NCBI GenBank assembly: GCA_902826815.1
Contig: CADEGF010000041.1
Span: forward strand, 1 to 64,000
Reading direction: 5' to 3'
Length of the DNA: 64,000 bases
Source: an uncultured Mycobacteriaceae bacterium
GTDB taxonomy: Bacteria; Actinomycetota; Actinomycetes; Mycobacteriales; Mycobacteriaceae
The position numbers and the translations under genes were made by a program. Below, piece after piece: positions 1 through 9,361 of this stretch. The notes beneath the pieces were generated by a model, which was given only the letters and a program-made list of their open reading frames with translations, had not been told where the DNA came from and searched no databases. The first letter of the stretch is position 1. Each line of letters opens with the position of its first letter.

Positions 1-67
1 ACAGCTCGGCGGTCGCGTTGGCCTGCGCGGCGAAGTCATCAGCTGGCGGATACGCATACGGAAACAC
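1..67 (-). CDS. N-terminus of an acyl-CoA (acetyl-CoA) synthetase-like protein, partial
   Basis: Only the first 22 codons lie in the window; the gene continues off the left edge. Reading from a GTG at 67 gives a segment containing YPPADDFAAQANATAEL, which resembles the N-terminal start of AMP-forming acetyl-CoA synthetases and related acyl-CoA ligases (Pro-rich entry, then an F-x-A-x-A-N segment before a Tyr). These enzymes activate a carboxylic acid with ATP and CoA. No convincing Shine-Dalgarno sequence is seen before the GTG, and so little protein is visible that the call is tentative. The following cupin gene is on the same strand, 34 bases upstream, so the two could be co-transcribed. 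Confidence 0.42.
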   Translation of the reverse strand, partial: MFPYAYPPADDFAAQANATAEL

Positions 68-101
68 TCTGTGCGACTGTGGTGTCCGCGGGTCGTGGGG
101 A

Positions 102-458
102 CTAAGCGTCACGCGCATCGGTTTGGATGAAGAAGTGCAGAACCGGCTCAATGACCGTCCAAGTGGAACGAGTACCCTTTTTGAACGACGCCGTTTCGTT
201 GGGTCCTAGGTCCCACGATCGGCCATCCTCGAGTTCCACCCGCAATATGCCCTCGATCATCACGAATGTCTCATCGAGTCCGAATAAGTAGGGGAAGCTT
301 GACTTTTCGCACTGCCACATGCCAGCTTTGAGCACGCAGCCGTCATTGCCCTCGGTGCGAAGCCAAGACACCACGCCCGCCACGTCGCCCTCGGCTCCGA
401 CGAAGGGCCCGTAGGCCGATTCGTCCAGTATCGTTGCAGACCGGTAGGAAGTTTCCAC
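102..458 (-). CDS. DUF861-type small cupin protein
   Basis: This 118-residue protein has the single-cupin pattern of the DUF861 (cupin_3, EutQ-like) family: a G-x-D-E-T-F-V-M-I-E-G strand motif, a G-P-N-E-T turn and a K-G-T-R-S-T-W-x-V-x-E-P ending. Members are small beta-barrel proteins with varied or unknown small-molecule roles; some act in ureide or ethanolamine metabolism. The GTG at 458 is chosen because a GAGG motif sits about eight bases upstream; the open frame runs to 584, but the added N-terminal residues look non-coding. It is transcribed towards the partial acyl-CoA synthetase-like gene. Its substrate is unknown. Confidence 0.72.
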   Translation of the reverse strand: METSYRSATILDESAYGPFVGAEGDVAGVVSWLRTEGNDGCVLKAGMWQCEKSSFPYLFGLDETFVMIEGILRVELEDGRSWDLGPNETASFKKGTRSTWTVIEPVLHFFIQTDARDA

Positions 459-634
459 GTGGGTTACCTCATTTCTCAATAGCGTCCGAATAGACAGTGA
501 AATGCACTGCTGGAAAAGAGCGTTCGTCCCCTTGTTTCCTGGATCAACAGCTGACTTCGATTCTGCAGTTCGCCACGCGCTCAATCATCGGTACTTCTAC
601 GTATCTACTGGACGCGCTGCCTGACGCTTGGCTA

Positions 635-837
635 CTAACATCGGTGAGGCAGCGGCGGTATATCCGCACCGGTTCTGCTAACCGCCGCATGGGCAATGGC
701 GACGGGCCGGACACTGGCGACAACGCCACCGACGTCCGTGCCGCCGCCCGGCCCAAGATCGACGACCCAGTCGGCCTGCGCGATGACAGCGGGATTGTGC
801 TCGGCGATCGCGACCGTGCGATCCGGGTCGACCTGGG
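635..837 (-). pseudogene. Remnant of a UvrA-family ATPase (C-terminal fragment)
   Basis: The minus strand between the deacetylase stop and 635 reads VAIAEHNPAVIAQADWVVDL followed by GPGGG and, further on, SRTG. This closely matches the end of UvrA-type ABC ATPases (V-I-E-H-N, then A-D-W-V-I-D-L-G-P-G, then the short tail). Only about 65 codons remain and there is no start or ATPase core, so it is a decayed fragment. The frame stays open into the neighbouring deacetylase gene, but that part has no UvrA similarity. The rest of 459-634 shows no gene I can support. Confidence 0.68.
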
Positions 838-1704
838 TTAGAAGTCCGTCGGGTTCGGCCGCTCGACGGACCTCGGCGGCAGGCCGAGGCCGCGTACGTG
901 ATTTGCGATGGCTTCCAGACTGGTGACCCACACGTCGTCGTGCGAGCAGACGTATTCGATCAGTGAGTCGAGCGCCTGTGCCCGCGACGGCCGCCCGGAC
1001 AGGAATGGGTGGTTGGTCAGCACATAGGCCCCACCCTCGGCGCGCATGGCGTCGAACTCCAGTCGCCACATCTCGGTTGCCTTGGCGGGGCTTTCGATCA
1101 GCCCGCTGCCGCTGAACTCGGGCACATAGCAATACTGCTCCCAGTCGTCGAGCGCCCATTGGATCGGGATCTCCACCAGTGGACCGCCCTCGTCGACGTC
1201 GAGCTCGTAGGGGTGGTCGGTGTCCATCAGGCTGCTGTCGTAGAGGAATCCCCTGGCGCGCAGCAGTTTCGGCGAATGCCAGTTCAGCTCCCACATCGGC
1301 GCCCGATAGCCGACCGGACGCAATCCGGTCACCGACTCGAGCGCCGCCAACCCACGGTCGAGGATGTCGGCTTCCTGCTGCTCGGTCTTACCGCGCATCG
1401 GTTCGTGCAGGTATCCGTGGTGGGCGATCTCGTGGCCGCCTGCGACGATCGAGCGAACCACGTCGGGATAGCGCACGGCCGTGTAGCCGGGAACGAAGAA
1501 CGTCGACGTGAGATTGTGCCTGGCAAGGATTTTCAGCAGCCGGGGCACCCCCGTCAGCGGTCCATAGGCCTGGTGGCTGATCGCCGACATGCGGTCGGCG
1601 TGTGAGGGATCCACGCCGAGCATCGCCGACTCCGCGTCCACGTCGAACGAGAACGACGCCGCGCATCGCGCATCGTTCGGCCACGGAACCGGTGGCACGC
1701 TCAT
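838..1704 (-). CDS. Polysaccharide deacetylase / PuuE-like allantoinase family protein
   Basis: This 288-residue protein has the NodB-homology fold signatures: F-D-V-D near residues 20-23 (catalytic Asp pair), [10 protein letters not shown] at 91-100 giving the His-x3-His metal site, and R-A-P at 134-136. The family hydrolyses N-acetyl or related C-N bonds in polysaccharides, but cytosolic members such as PuuE act on allantoin. No signal peptide is visible, so a cytoplasmic small-molecule role fits better than cell-wall work. The start overlaps the agmatinase-family stop by four bases (ATGA), making it the last gene of a five-gene operon of permease, two SDRs, ureohydrolase and this protein. 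Its true substrate is an inference from context. Confidence 0.82.
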   Translation of the reverse strand: MSVPPVPWPNDARCAASFSFDVDAESAMLGVDPSHADRMSAISHQAYGPLTGVPRLLKILARHNLTSTFFVPGYTAVRYPDVVRSIVAGGHEIAHHGYLHEPMRGKTEQQEADILDRGLAALESVTGLRPVGYRAPMWELNWHSPKLLRARGFLYDSSLMDTDHPYELDVDEGGPLVEIPIQWALDDWEQYCYVPEFSGSGLIESPAKATEMWRLEFDAMRAEGGAYVLTNHPFLSGRPSRAQALDSLIEYVCSHDDVWVTSLEAIANHVRGLGLPPRSVERPNPTDF

Positions 1705-2669
1705 GCGCGGCTGCGCGCGCGGCCGAGCAACGCAAGAAATTCGTACGCCAGGAAAGCGGCCGCGATCCCGGTCAACTCGGCATGGTCATATGCAGGCGCA
1801 ACTTCGACGATGTCCGCCCCGACGAGGTTGAGCCCGTCGAACCCGCGCACCAACTCGAGCAGTTCGCGACTGGTGAGACCGCCGATCTCCGGAGTTCCCG
1901 TGCCAGGGGCGTGCGCCGGGTCGAGCACGTCGATGTCGATCGACACGTACAGCGGATGGTCACCGATCTTGTCTCTCAATTGCCCGACCACGTCTGCGAC
2001 GGTACGTGTTTGGAACTCGCGGCAGTGCACGACGGTGAAACCGAGTTCGGCATCCGACGAGAGGTCGTCGGGCGAGTACAGCGCTCCGCGGATCCCGACA
2101 TGGGCACTGTAACCGGATATGAAGAGGCCCTCCTCTGCGGCCCGCCGGAACGGGGTGCCGTGGGTCAGTGGAGCGTCGAAGTAGGTGTCCCACGTGTCGA
2201 GGTGCGCGTCGAAGTGCACCAGCGCCACCGGCCCGTGAATTTTGTTGTGCGCGCGCAGCAACGGGTAGGCGATCGTGTGGTCTCCGCCGATCGTGATGAG
2301 CCGTGCGCCGTCGGCGATCAGTGCACTCGCCTGCTCCTCGATCTGAATCATCGCCTTGGCGATGTCGAACGGCGTGCACGCGATATCGCCGGCGTCGACG
2401 ACCTGCTGGGTGGCGAACGGCATCACCTCCATCTGCGGATGGTATGGCCGCAGCACCCGCGAGCACTGCCGGACATGAGTCGGTCCGAACCGCGCACCAG
2501 GTCGATAGCTGACACCGGTGTCGAACGGAATCCCGACGACGGCGACGTCGTATGTCGGGACGTCGCCGATCCGCGGCAGCCGCGCGAACGTGGAGAAGCC
2601 CGCGTAGCGCGGCACCACGGTCCCGTCGACCGGCTGCACCGGTTCGGATCGTTGCGTCATGTCCGGCAT
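1701..2669 (-). CDS. Agmatinase/ureohydrolase family enzyme
   Basis: This 322-residue protein carries all binuclear manganese motifs of the arginase/agmatinase family: G-G-D-H-T at 128-132, D-A-H-L-D-T-W-D at 154-161 and D-I-D-V-L-D at 245-250. These enzymes hydrolyse a guanidino group to urea plus an amine. Agmatine, guanidinobutyrate or another guanidino acid are all possible; sequence alone does not settle it. The ATG at 2669 is preceded eight bases away by GGAGGG and overlaps the upstream SDR by 13 bases. An internal ATG at 2660 is less well placed. It sits in an operon with an APC permease, two SDRs and a deacetylase-like protein. Confidence 0.9.
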   Translation of the reverse strand: MPDMTQRSEPVQPVDGTVVPRYAGFSTFARLPRIGDVPTYDVAVVGIPFDTGVSYRPGARFGPTHVRQCSRVLRPYHPQMEVMPFATQQVVDAGDIACTPFDIAKAMIQIEEQASALIADGARLITIGGDHTIAYPLLRAHNKIHGPVALVHFDAHLDTWDTYFDAPLTHGTPFRRAAEEGLFISGYSAHVGIRGALYSPDDLSSDAELGFTVVHCREFQTRTVADVVGQLRDKIGDHPLYVSIDIDVLDPAHAPGTGTPEIGGLTSRELLELVRGFDGLNLVGADIVEVAPAYDHAELTGIAAAFLAYEFLALLGRARSRA

Positions 2670-3418
2670 CGTGTTGTCCCTCCGTTGATTTGCATGGTCT
2701 GGCCGACGAAGGCGCGCACGTCATCCCGGGCCAGCAACGAGACCGCCGCCGCAATGTCATCGGGTTTTCCAATCCGGCGAAGCGGTATTCCGCGCGCGTA
2801 CTCCTCGTGCATCTCGGTCAGCGTGAGACCCGCGTCTTCGGCGTCGACCTGCAACTGCGGGGTGTCGATGATGCCCGGCGCGATGGCGTTGACCGTGATG
2901 TTCTCGGGCGCCAGCTCGCGGCCGAGCGATTTCGTGAGCGCGATCAAGCCGGCTTTGGATGCGGCGTACGCGCCCGCATTGGGCCAACCGGTGACGCCCC
3001 ATTCCGATGCGATGACGACGATGTTGCCGCCAACCCGTCGGCGCATGCCTGCCAGCACGGCCTGCACCAGGTAGACGGTGCCCGACAAGTTGGTGTCGAC
3101 GATTCGCCACCAGTCGTCCTCGGGATGGTCGACGAACGGCCCCATGGTCATGTAGGCGTGGTTGCAGACCAGGATGTCCACCGCCCCGTGGGTGCGCTCG
3201 ATCTCGGCGACCATCGCCGCGACGGCGGCGGGATCGGAAACGTCTGCCGCGGCGGGAAATCCGCCCGTCGCGGTGACCACCGCGTCCATTCGATGGTCAC
3301 GGACGGGGCCGTTGACGCCGACCGTCGCGCCCTCGGCGGCCAGGCGTTGAGCGATTGCCGCACCGATCCCCTGGGTGGCGCCGCTGACCAATGCGATGCG
3401 ATCGGAATGTCGTGCCAT
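2657..3418 (-). CDS. Short-chain dehydrogenase/reductase (SDR)
   Basis: This is a 253-residue classical SDR. It has the nucleotide-binding G-A-T-Q-G-I-G motif near the N-terminus, an N-H-A segment, the catalytic Ser in A-S-E-W-G, and Y-A-A-S-K with catalytic Tyr and Lys. Such enzymes oxidise or reduce alcohol/carbonyl groups with NAD(P). It follows another SDR with a single base between stop and start, and its own end overlaps the agmatinase-family gene. The two SDRs plus a ureohydrolase suggest successive steps on a hydroxylated, nitrogen-containing substrate, but the reaction is not known. Confidence 0.87.
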   Translation of the reverse strand: MARHSDRIALVSGATQGIGAAIAQRLAAEGATVGVNGPVRDHRMDAVVTATGGFPAAADVSDPAAVAAMVAEIERTHGAVDILVCNHAYMTMGPFVDHPEDDWWRIVDTNLSGTVYLVQAVLAGMRRRVGGNIVVIASEWGVTGWPNAGAYAASKAGLIALTKSLGRELAPENITVNAIAPGIIDTPQLQVDAEDAGLTLTEMHEEYARGIPLRRIGKPDDIAAAVSLLARDDVRAFVGQTMQINGGTTRCRT

Positions 3419-3419
3419 G

Positions 3420-4103
3420 TCAGATCACGGCTCCGCTGTTCGGCGACAGCACTTCACCGGTGCAGAATCCGGCGTCGTCACTCACGAGGTAACGCACCAC
3501 CTCTGCGATCTCCTCGGGCCTGGCGAGCCTGCGCGCGGGCAGCGTCGCCAGGTATTCCGGCGCACGCCACGGCGAATCGGTCGCAAGCAGCGGAGTGTCT
3601 GTCGGGCCTGGAGCGACGGCATTGACTCGGACTCCATGCGCGGCAACCTCTGCGGCGAGGCTGCGCACCAGCCCGATGATGGCGCCCTTGGCGGCTGCGT
3701 AGTGCGCCTCGCAGTCACCGCCACCGACGGCCAGCTCCGACGTGATGGCGACGACGCATCCGCGACGGCGCTCGATCATCGACGGCAGAGCGGCGCGGGT
3801 GACATTGCGCAGACCGCCGAGGTGCACGCGCAGCATGCGGTGGAGTTGTTCTCCCGTGATGTCTGCGATGGGCGCGGACTCATAGTGGCCGGCCGCGCTG
3901 ACCACCGCGTCTATCGGTCCGAGGTCGTCGACCACCCGGTGGATGGCTCCGGCGACGGCGGACGGGTCGGCGACGTCGGCGACATAGGGTGCGGTGTCGT
4001 TGCGGTCAAGTCCCGCAACGGTATAGCCGTCCTGTTCGAGGGCAGCGGCGATGGCCGCGCCGATGCCGGAGGACGATCCGGTGACGACGGCGACGCGGGT
4101 CAC
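3420..4103 (-). CDS. Short-chain dehydrogenase/reductase (SDR), second of the operon
   Basis: This 227-residue SDR starts at a GTG that overlaps the upstream permease stop (GTGA). It shows G-S-S-S-G-I-G for cofactor binding, the catalytic Ser in T-S-E-L and Y-A-A-A-K, then N-A-V-A-P-G-P-T-D-T-P. An Asp at the end of the second strand (G-L-D-R-N) suggests NAD preference. The reading frame stays open upstream for almost 2.9 kb through the permease and the opposite-strand regulator, but that is a GC-rich artefact and not one protein. The partner SDR directly downstream may act on the same compound. Confidence 0.86.
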   Translation of the reverse strand: MTRVAVVTGSSSGIGAAIAAALEQDGYTVAGLDRNDTAPYVADVADPSAVAGAIHRVVDDLGPIDAVVSAAGHYESAPIADITGEQLHRMLRVHLGGLRNVTRAALPSMIERRRGCVVAITSELAVGGGDCEAHYAAAKGAIIGLVRSLAAEVAAHGVRVNAVAPGPTDTPLLATDSPWRAPEYLATLPARRLARPEEIAEVVRYLVSDDAGFCTGEVLSPNSGAVI

Positions 4104-5560
4104 TTCGGCGGCGGGCTTCCGGCGAGGCGTTCGGCGATCGGCGCCTGGATGTTGCGGCGCACCGACAGGTAGATCGCCATCCCGATCAATCCGAGCACCA
4201 CGGTGGTGAGCACACTTGCCCAACTGATGAACCAGGGCACGTCGGGCGAAGTGCGCGGCCACGCGACGTTGATCGTCTCGAAGATGATCCACAGCGACGC
4301 CAGGTAGGTGATCGGTGCGCCCCACCGGCCGAGGTTGAACGGGCCCGGTTTCCACTTGCCGGTCAGTCGCGCGAGCGCGGCCCCGATCACGGGGACGCCG
4401 AACGCGATGTAGAAGCCGATGATGTTGAAGTTGACCAGGATGCTGTAGAACTGCGTGCCCGCGATGACGACGAACACGATCGCCACGACCGCCGTCAACG
4501 CGATCGCATTGACGGGCAGGCGTTCCGAACCGGCAAGTCCGCCGAGCACCTTCGAGCCGGGCAGGCTGCGATCGCGGGCCGCGCCCCAGATACACCGGGA
4601 CACCGCGGCCTGAACCGCCAGGAAGCTCGACACGAAACCGATCACGAACATCGCCAGCAGCGGTTTGGTCACGCCTGCGCCGAGATGTACGGCGAGGGTG
4701 TCGGCAACGACGTCCCCCGACTGCGCGGCGATCACGCCTGGAAGGTCGGGGATCGAAAGGATAAGCGCCGCAGCGGAGAACATCACCACAAGCCCGACGA
4801 GCAACAGCGCAAAGATGATCGCCTTCGGCACGTTGCGTTCCGGGTCTTCCACTTCTTCGGCCACCGACCCGGCCGCCTCGAAGCCGAGGAATGACCACCC
4901 GACGTATGCGATGGCCAGCAGCATCGGACCCGATGCCCAGGATGCCGCATCGGGGATGCCCGCGCTGGTGAAGAGCACCGAGAACGGGTTCTCGCGGTAG
5001 AACAGCAGCAGCACGATGCCGAGGCCGAGCGAGCCGATGACCTCGCAGGTGATGCTGATAGCGACCATGATCTTGAGAACTTTGCGGCCCACCATGTTCA
5101 CTGCGGTCCCGGCGAGGATGATCGCGATCGCGATGGAGGCGATCTGCAGGCGGTTGGGTTCGCTGACACCGAAGATGTTGAGCAGGAAACCGCCCGCCGC
5201 GTAGGACAGCGTGCCGAGCGCAAGCGTCAGTCCCCACATGTACGCCCATGCGGCCACCCAGCCCCACGTTGTCCCCTGCACGTGCCGCGACCACTGGTAG
5301 ACGCTGCCCGCGTAGGGCCACCGAGACGCCAACTCCCCGAACACGGCCGCCACCATCAGCTGGCCGATGAGCACGATCGGGAACGCCCAGAAGAACTTCG
5401 GTCCCGCTGCGAACAGGCCGAGCGTGAAGATGGCGTAGACCGCGGCGATCGGCGACACGTCGGCGAATGCCAGCGACAGTGCAGAGCGGAAACTGAAGCC
5501 CTTCTGCAATCGCTCCGGAGTTCCTCCTGGCACTGTGGTCGTGTCGATCGATTCGGCCAT
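4100..5560 (-). CDS. APC-superfamily amino acid/amine permease
   Basis: This 486-residue hydrophobic protein has about twelve predicted membrane spans and typical APC-family features: the F-R-S-A-L-S-L-A-F-A-D-V-S-P-I first helix, the G-W-V-A-A-W-A-Y region and a G-F-E-A-A-G-S-V-A-E-E-V motif. It probably imports the nitrogenous substrate of the operon. The ATG at 5560 is chosen because GGGAG lies just upstream; an ATG at 5587 is possible. It is the first gene of the operon reading down to 838 and is divergent from a PucR regulator 121 bases away, which probably controls it. Substrate (amine, amino acid or ureide) is not identifiable. Confidence 0.85.
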   Translation of the reverse strand: MAESIDTTTVPGGTPERLQKGFSFRSALSLAFADVSPIAAVYAIFTLGLFAAGPKFFWAFPIVLIGQLMVAAVFGELASRWPYAGSVYQWSRHVQGTTWGWVAAWAYMWGLTLALGTLSYAAGGFLLNIFGVSEPNRLQIASIAIAIILAGTAVNMVGRKVLKIMVAISITCEVIGSLGLGIVLLLFYRENPFSVLFTSAGIPDAASWASGPMLLAIAYVGWSFLGFEAAGSVAEEVEDPERNVPKAIIFALLLVGLVVMFSAAALILSIPDLPGVIAAQSGDVVADTLAVHLGAGVTKPLLAMFVIGFVSSFLAVQAAVSRCIWGAARDRSLPGSKVLGGLAGSERLPVNAIALTAVVAIVFVVIAGTQFYSILVNFNIIGFYIAFGVPVIGAALARLTGKWKPGPFNLGRWGAPITYLASLWIIFETINVAWPRTSPDVPWFISWASVLTTVVLGLIGMAIYLSVRRNIQAPIAERLAGSPPPK

Positions 5561-5640
5561 GTCGGCTCCCGTCGCTGGAGGTTTCATCCGCCGCAACTGT
5601 GCTTCCGGATACCGTCCGAACGGAATACGCCAATCGTCTG

Positions 5641-5658
5641 AACTTCTGCGAAAACTTC
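5641..5658. promoter_or_regulatory. Candidate operator: direct repeat AACTTC-N6-AACTTC
   Basis: Two identical AACTTC hexamers, 12 bases apart start to start, lie in the 121-base gap between the divergent permease operon and PucR gene. Spacing of about one helical turn is common for regulator sites. No matching pair is present at the other PucR promoter, so assignment to PucR is only a guess. Confidence 0.25.
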
Positions 5659-5681
5659 GTACGATCATCTAGGTTCGAACT

Positions 5682-7178
5682 GTGGCCCAACCCACGGTGC
5701 GCGATCTGCTGGACACACCGCATCTCCGGCTCACGCTGAAGGGCGGCGCCGAGGGCCTGGACAGGCCGGTGACCTGGGCGCAGACCTCCGACCTCGAGGA
5801 ACCCTGGTCCTATCTGGCAGGCGGCGAGCTGCTGATGAAGAACGGGCAGACGTTGCCGGAATCGGCGGACGATCAAACCACTCTGATCCGCGGGGTCGCC
5901 GAGAACGGGATGTGCGGCATGGTGATCGGAATGGACGCCGCCACTCCCGAGCTGACCACGGGGGCGGTGACGGCGGCCGACCGCCTCGGCTTCCCGATCA
6001 TGGTGGTGCCCTACTCGGTGGGCTTCGCGACGATCGGTCGCGCTGTCGCCGACGCGGCGGGCAGTGGCCGCGTCGCGGTGACCGAACGGGTCTACAACGT
6101 GATCCGCCAATCGGTGTCGAATTCTGGGCCCGCCAACGTGCTTGCTCAGTTGGAGCGCGATCTGGCCTGCCGAATCGCGGTGCTCGACGCGTCCACCGGC
6201 GCGGTCGCGCTTGAGGCCTCCGAGCCGGCTCCAGTGGACCTGCGCCGGGTCATCACGTCCGAGATCTCGGGCAGGCGGGGTGCGATCCCCGGTGTGCTTC
6301 ATGTGACGGCGGGCTCCGACCGCGCACTCGTCGTCGAGGTCCCCGACGAGGAGCCGACCGTGTTGGCCACCTATGCGTTTCGCGGTCCAAGCACGGACAT
6401 GGTTCACCTGCAGCACCTGGCTTCTGCGGTCGCGGTGTTGCTGGCACAGCAGAACGCGCGCCGGGAACACGAACGGCGCATCGGCGCCGAGGTGATGGGC
6501 CAGTTGTGCGACGGCAGGATGAGCGACCGCGAAGGCGAAAGAGAACTCGGCGAGCGCGGCCTGAACACCGCGACGTGCTGCGTGGTGGCGGTCGACGGGG
6601 TCTCTGCAGCGAGCGAGCGACAACTCCACCTCGGTCTCGGCAGGCGTTCGGTGCCACACCTGCTGTTGCGCCGTGCGTCCCTGCTGTACGCGCTGATGCC
6701 TGTCACCGACCGGGCGCTCGACGTGCTCAGCCAGCGTCTGGGCGGCCAGGCAACGCTGGGCATCAGCGAGCCGCTGTCGCGCCCATCCCGCGCACCCAAC
6801 GCGGTCCGCGAGGCGACGTGGGCGGTGCGCGTCGCCGTCACCACGTCGAGCAAGACTGCGCGGTTCGCGGACGCGACCATGTTCTCCGTGCTGCGCGATC
6901 CGGAGGAGGCGCGCGTCGTCGTCGACCGGGTGCTGGGTCGGCTCATCGCCTACGACACAACGCATTCCAGCGATATGATCACCACTCTTGACACCTATCT
7001 ACGATGCGAACGGTCCTGGCTGCAGGCGGCAGGGGAACTCGGCATCCATCGGCAGACCGTGGTGTACCGCATCCAGCGAATCGAGGAGATCACCGGAAGG
7101 CGGATCGCCGACACGGCCACCCTCGCCGAGTTCTGGCTGGCATTACGCGCGAGAGACCTGTTGGCCGTCCCGAGTTGA
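5682..7178 (+). CDS. PucR-family transcriptional regulator (module 1)
   Basis: This 498-residue protein begins with a PucR-type N-terminal ligand-sensing domain (V-R-D-L-L-D-T-P-H-L-R-L, then G-E-L-L-M-K-N-G) and ends with a PucR C-terminal helix-turn-helix (A-A-G-E-L-G-I-H-R-Q-T-V-V-Y-R-I). Family members respond to purine-degradation or amine-type signals and usually control adjacent catabolic genes. The GTG at 5682 begins the domain directly. It is divergent from the permease operon and its 3' end overlaps the converging creatininase gene by 36 bases. Its length equals that of the second PucR at 11190, pointing to two copies of one regulatory module. Confidence 0.88.
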   Translation: MAQPTVRDLLDTPHLRLTLKGGAEGLDRPVTWAQTSDLEEPWSYLAGGELLMKNGQTLPESADDQTTLIRGVAENGMCGMVIGMDAATPELTTGAVTAADRLGFPIMVVPYSVGFATIGRAVADAAGSGRVAVTERVYNVIRQSVSNSGPANVLAQLERDLACRIAVLDASTGAVALEASEPAPVDLRRVITSEISGRRGAIPGVLHVTAGSDRALVVEVPDEEPTVLATYAFRGPSTDMVHLQHLASAVAVLLAQQNARREHERRIGAEVMGQLCDGRMSDREGERELGERGLNTATCCVVAVDGVSAASERQLHLGLGRRSVPHLLLRRASLLYALMPVTDRALDVLSQRLGGQATLGISEPLSRPSRAPNAVREATWAVRVAVTTSSKTARFADATMFSVLRDPEEARVVVDRVLGRLIAYDTTHSSDMITTLDTYLRCERSWLQAAGELGIHRQTVVYRIQRIEEITGRRIADTATLAEFWLALRARDLLAVPS

Positions 7179-7949
7179 GCCTCGTTGCGAGAACTCGTCG
7201 TCGACGATGGCGACCACGCGTTCCACCAACCACTCGTTGATCAGCTTGCCCACCTCGGCGCTTGCGCCCATCGGCGAGGATAGCGAACCGCTCGCCGTCG
7301 ACATCCGGGTGTCGATCGGCACGACATCGTGGTTGACCACGCGTTCGGGTTCGTCGTGCGCCATCCGATGGGTGCGCACGGCCGACGGCTGGTGATACAT
7401 CCACAGCGACGTCTCGATCACCGCGGCGTGTTCGAGGGCCAGCCCGGGGAAGCCGTCGGGCCAGATCGCCTTCTTTCGTTCCCGGGTGAACTCGGGAAAG
7501 ACGTCTTCGACGATCACGATCTTCAGTTCCGGATTATGTTCGGACACAAGGAAAGCCGGCTCGTAGATGAACCCGCTGTTCTCGTAGTGCCAGTTGTAGA
7601 GCACGATGTTGCGGAATCCGCCCCGCTTGAGCTCGCTGAGGACGTCTTCGAGCACGCTCATGAACGTGGTCGCGCGTAGCGAGACCGTGCCGGGAAAGTG
7701 CTGCCCGCCGCCGCTGCCCGGTCGACTGCGATAGCCGAAGGGCAGGAACGGCCCGACGACGAGGTCGCGGAGGCGGGCCGCATCGCACAACACCCGCTCC
7801 GGCAGCACCCAGTCGGTGCACACCGGCAGGTGGCGGCCGTGCTGCTCGGTGGCGCCGATGGGGATGACCACGGGAATGCCTGCTCGTGCCGCAGCCGAGA
7901 TCTCTTCCCACGTCATGTTCTGGTAGCGCGGATCGGTGTCGGTGCTCAT
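7143..7949 (-). CDS. Creatininase-family amidohydrolase
   Basis: This 268-residue protein has the metal and active-site pattern of creatinine amidohydrolases: T-E-Q-H-G (Glu35, His37), Asp46 and N-W-H-Y-E-N (His121, Glu123), the same spacing as in the Pseudomonas enzyme. The family opens cyclic amides such as creatinine and related lactams or formamides, and also contains cofactor-biosynthesis members. The ATG at 7949 overlaps the preceding permease stop (ATGA), so it is the last gene of the operon starting at 11083. Its 3' end overlaps the converging PucR gene by 36 bases. Together with the ureohydrolase in the sister operon it points to breakdown of guanidino or lactam nitrogen compounds. 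Confidence 0.86.
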   Translation of the reverse strand: MSTDTDPRYQNMTWEEISAAARAGIPVVIPIGATEQHGRHLPVCTDWVLPERVLCDAARLRDLVVGPFLPFGYRSRPGSGGGQHFPGTVSLRATTFMSVLEDVLSELKRGGFRNIVLYNWHYENSGFIYEPAFLVSEHNPELKIVIVEDVFPEFTRERKKAIWPDGFPGLALEHAAVIETSLWMYHQPSAVRTHRMAHDEPERVVNHDVVPIDTRMSTASGSLSSPMGASAEVGKLINEWLVERVVAIVDDEFSQRGSTRDGQQVSRA

Positions 7950-9361
7950 ACCGGGATCTCCTCCGCAGAGCCTGACGGCGCAGGCCGCGGCGACCACTTC
8001 TTGGAGCCCGCCCATGCCGCAAGGGCGAGCGCGATCAGCACCAGCTCGCCGACCAGATACTGGGTCTCCTGGGTGGCAAGCGCAATGCCGGTGAACACGA
8101 TCACCACCAGCGGCGGTATCGGATACAACGGCATCTTGAATGGCCTTGTCTCGTCGGGCATCGACCGGCGGCTCCAGAAGGCGGCAAGGCCGATGCAGAA
8201 GTACACCGCCGCGATGACCGTTCCCGAGAAGATGATCAGGAAGTTCAGCGCGGAGGTGAACACCAACACCGCGGCGGGGATGGCCAGGCACAGGATGCCC
8301 ACTGCGGGGACGCGGAACCTGTTGATGGAACCGATGACTCGGTTGACCGATGCGGGCCACATGTGGTCGCGGCCGGTGGTGTAGACACCGCGCCCGAAGT
8401 ACATCAGCAGCGAGAGCATCGCGTTGAACAGCGCGACGGACACTCCGATGTCGACGATGATGCGGGCGTTGTCGCCCAGCGATGCCTGCACCGAGTAGAC
8501 CACGGGAGACGTATCGCTGAAGAATTCTTTCAGGTCGGGGGCGGCGACGATGGCCGAGATCAGCGGGACCATGATCAGCACGCAGGCCAGCACCGCGGAG
8601 ATGATGACGGCCTTGGCGATATTGCGCTCGCCGCCCTTGAGTTCCTCGGAAAAACCCAGTGACGCGTCGTAGCCGTTGATGACGTTGAAGGCCGGCGCCA
8701 GCGTCGCGAGCATCACCGCGAAGCCGACAGCGACCAGTTCCCCGTTGTTCAGGACGGTGGGATGGAAGGTCACCTCGGCCAGGTTCTGATGAGGATGCGC
8801 CAAGGCCGCAACGGTCACGATGCCCAGCACGGTGCACTCGACGATCACCATCGCGCCGGTGGCCCATGCACCGACCTCGACCTTGAACAGCCCGATGCCG
8901 GTGGCGAGGGCCAGTAACACGATCGCCAGCACTGTGTCGGGTAAGCCGATACCCGGGATGAGGTCCTTGAGGAAGCCGACCATGCCAAGCGCGATGCTGG
9001 CCGGGATGACGATGCCCTGGATCAGGTAGTTGAACATCGTGATCCAGGAGAACGGCCCCGGAAGTACCTTGCGGACAAGCGAATACATGCCGCCCGCGAT
9101 CGGGAACATGCTTGCCAGCTCCCCGAGGCACAGGGAGATGAGCACCACTACGACCGACAGGATCAGGCCTGCGCCGATCGAGAACGTGCCGCCGATGAGA
9201 AACACTCCGGCCGACAGGAACAGCACCGCCATCGCCGGTGAGACGTCGGCCATGGCCAGCCCGACGACCTCGGGAATGTTCAGTCGCCGAACCAGCTGCT
9301 GGGAGTAGCCCAGTTGTTCGAGCCGGGACTGCGAGGGCGGCGCATCTTTCGCTTCGGTCAT
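7946..9361 (-). CDS. APC-superfamily amino acid/amine permease
   Basis: This 471-residue protein has about twelve membrane spans and the APC-family N-terminal signature (V-V-G-L-A-M-A-D-V-S-P-A-M-A-V) followed by a G-E-L-A-S-M-F-P-I-A-G-G-M-Y helix. It is the second such carrier in the locus, only distantly like the one at 4100, so the two may import different compounds. The ATG at 9361 has GGAGAG upstream and overlaps the preceding SDR stop (ATGA); 19 additional in-frame residues back to 9418 look non-coding. It is followed by the creatininase-family gene with another ATGA overlap. Confidence 0.85.
   Translation of the reverse strand: MTEAKDAPPSQSRLEQLGYSQQLVRRLNIPEVVGLAMADVSPAMAVLFLSAGVFLIGGTFSIGAGLILSVVVVLISLCLGELASMFPIAGGMYSLVRKVLPGPFSWITMFNYLIQGIVIPASIALGMVGFLKDLIPGIGLPDTVLAIVLLALATGIGLFKVEVGAWATGAMVIVECTVLGIVTVAALAHPHQNLAEVTFHPTVLNNGELVAVGFAVMLATLAPAFNVINGYDASLGFSEELKGGERNIAKAVIISAVLACVLIMVPLISAIVAAPDLKEFFSDTSPVVYSVQASLGDNARIIVDIGVSVALFNAMLSLLMYFGRGVYTTGRDHMWPASVNRVIGSINRFRVPAVGILCLAIPAAVLVFTSALNFLIIFSGTVIAAVYFCIGLAAFWSRRSMPDETRPFKMPLYPIPPLVVIVFTGIALATQETQYLVGELVLIALALAAWAGSKKWSPRPAPSGSAEEIPV

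Noticed and set aside
1602-3074. Long plus-strand open frame opposite the agmatinase-family and SDR genes
   Set aside because: Composition is Arg/Asp/Val-rich without any domain, and both genes beneath it carry complete catalytic motifs.
4104-6965. Minus-strand open frame in continuation of the second SDR, which would give a protein of over 1100 residues
   Set aside because: It runs out of frame through the permease and antisense to the PucR gene, has no domain similarity there, and is a by-product of high GC content. Only 3420-4103 is the SDR.
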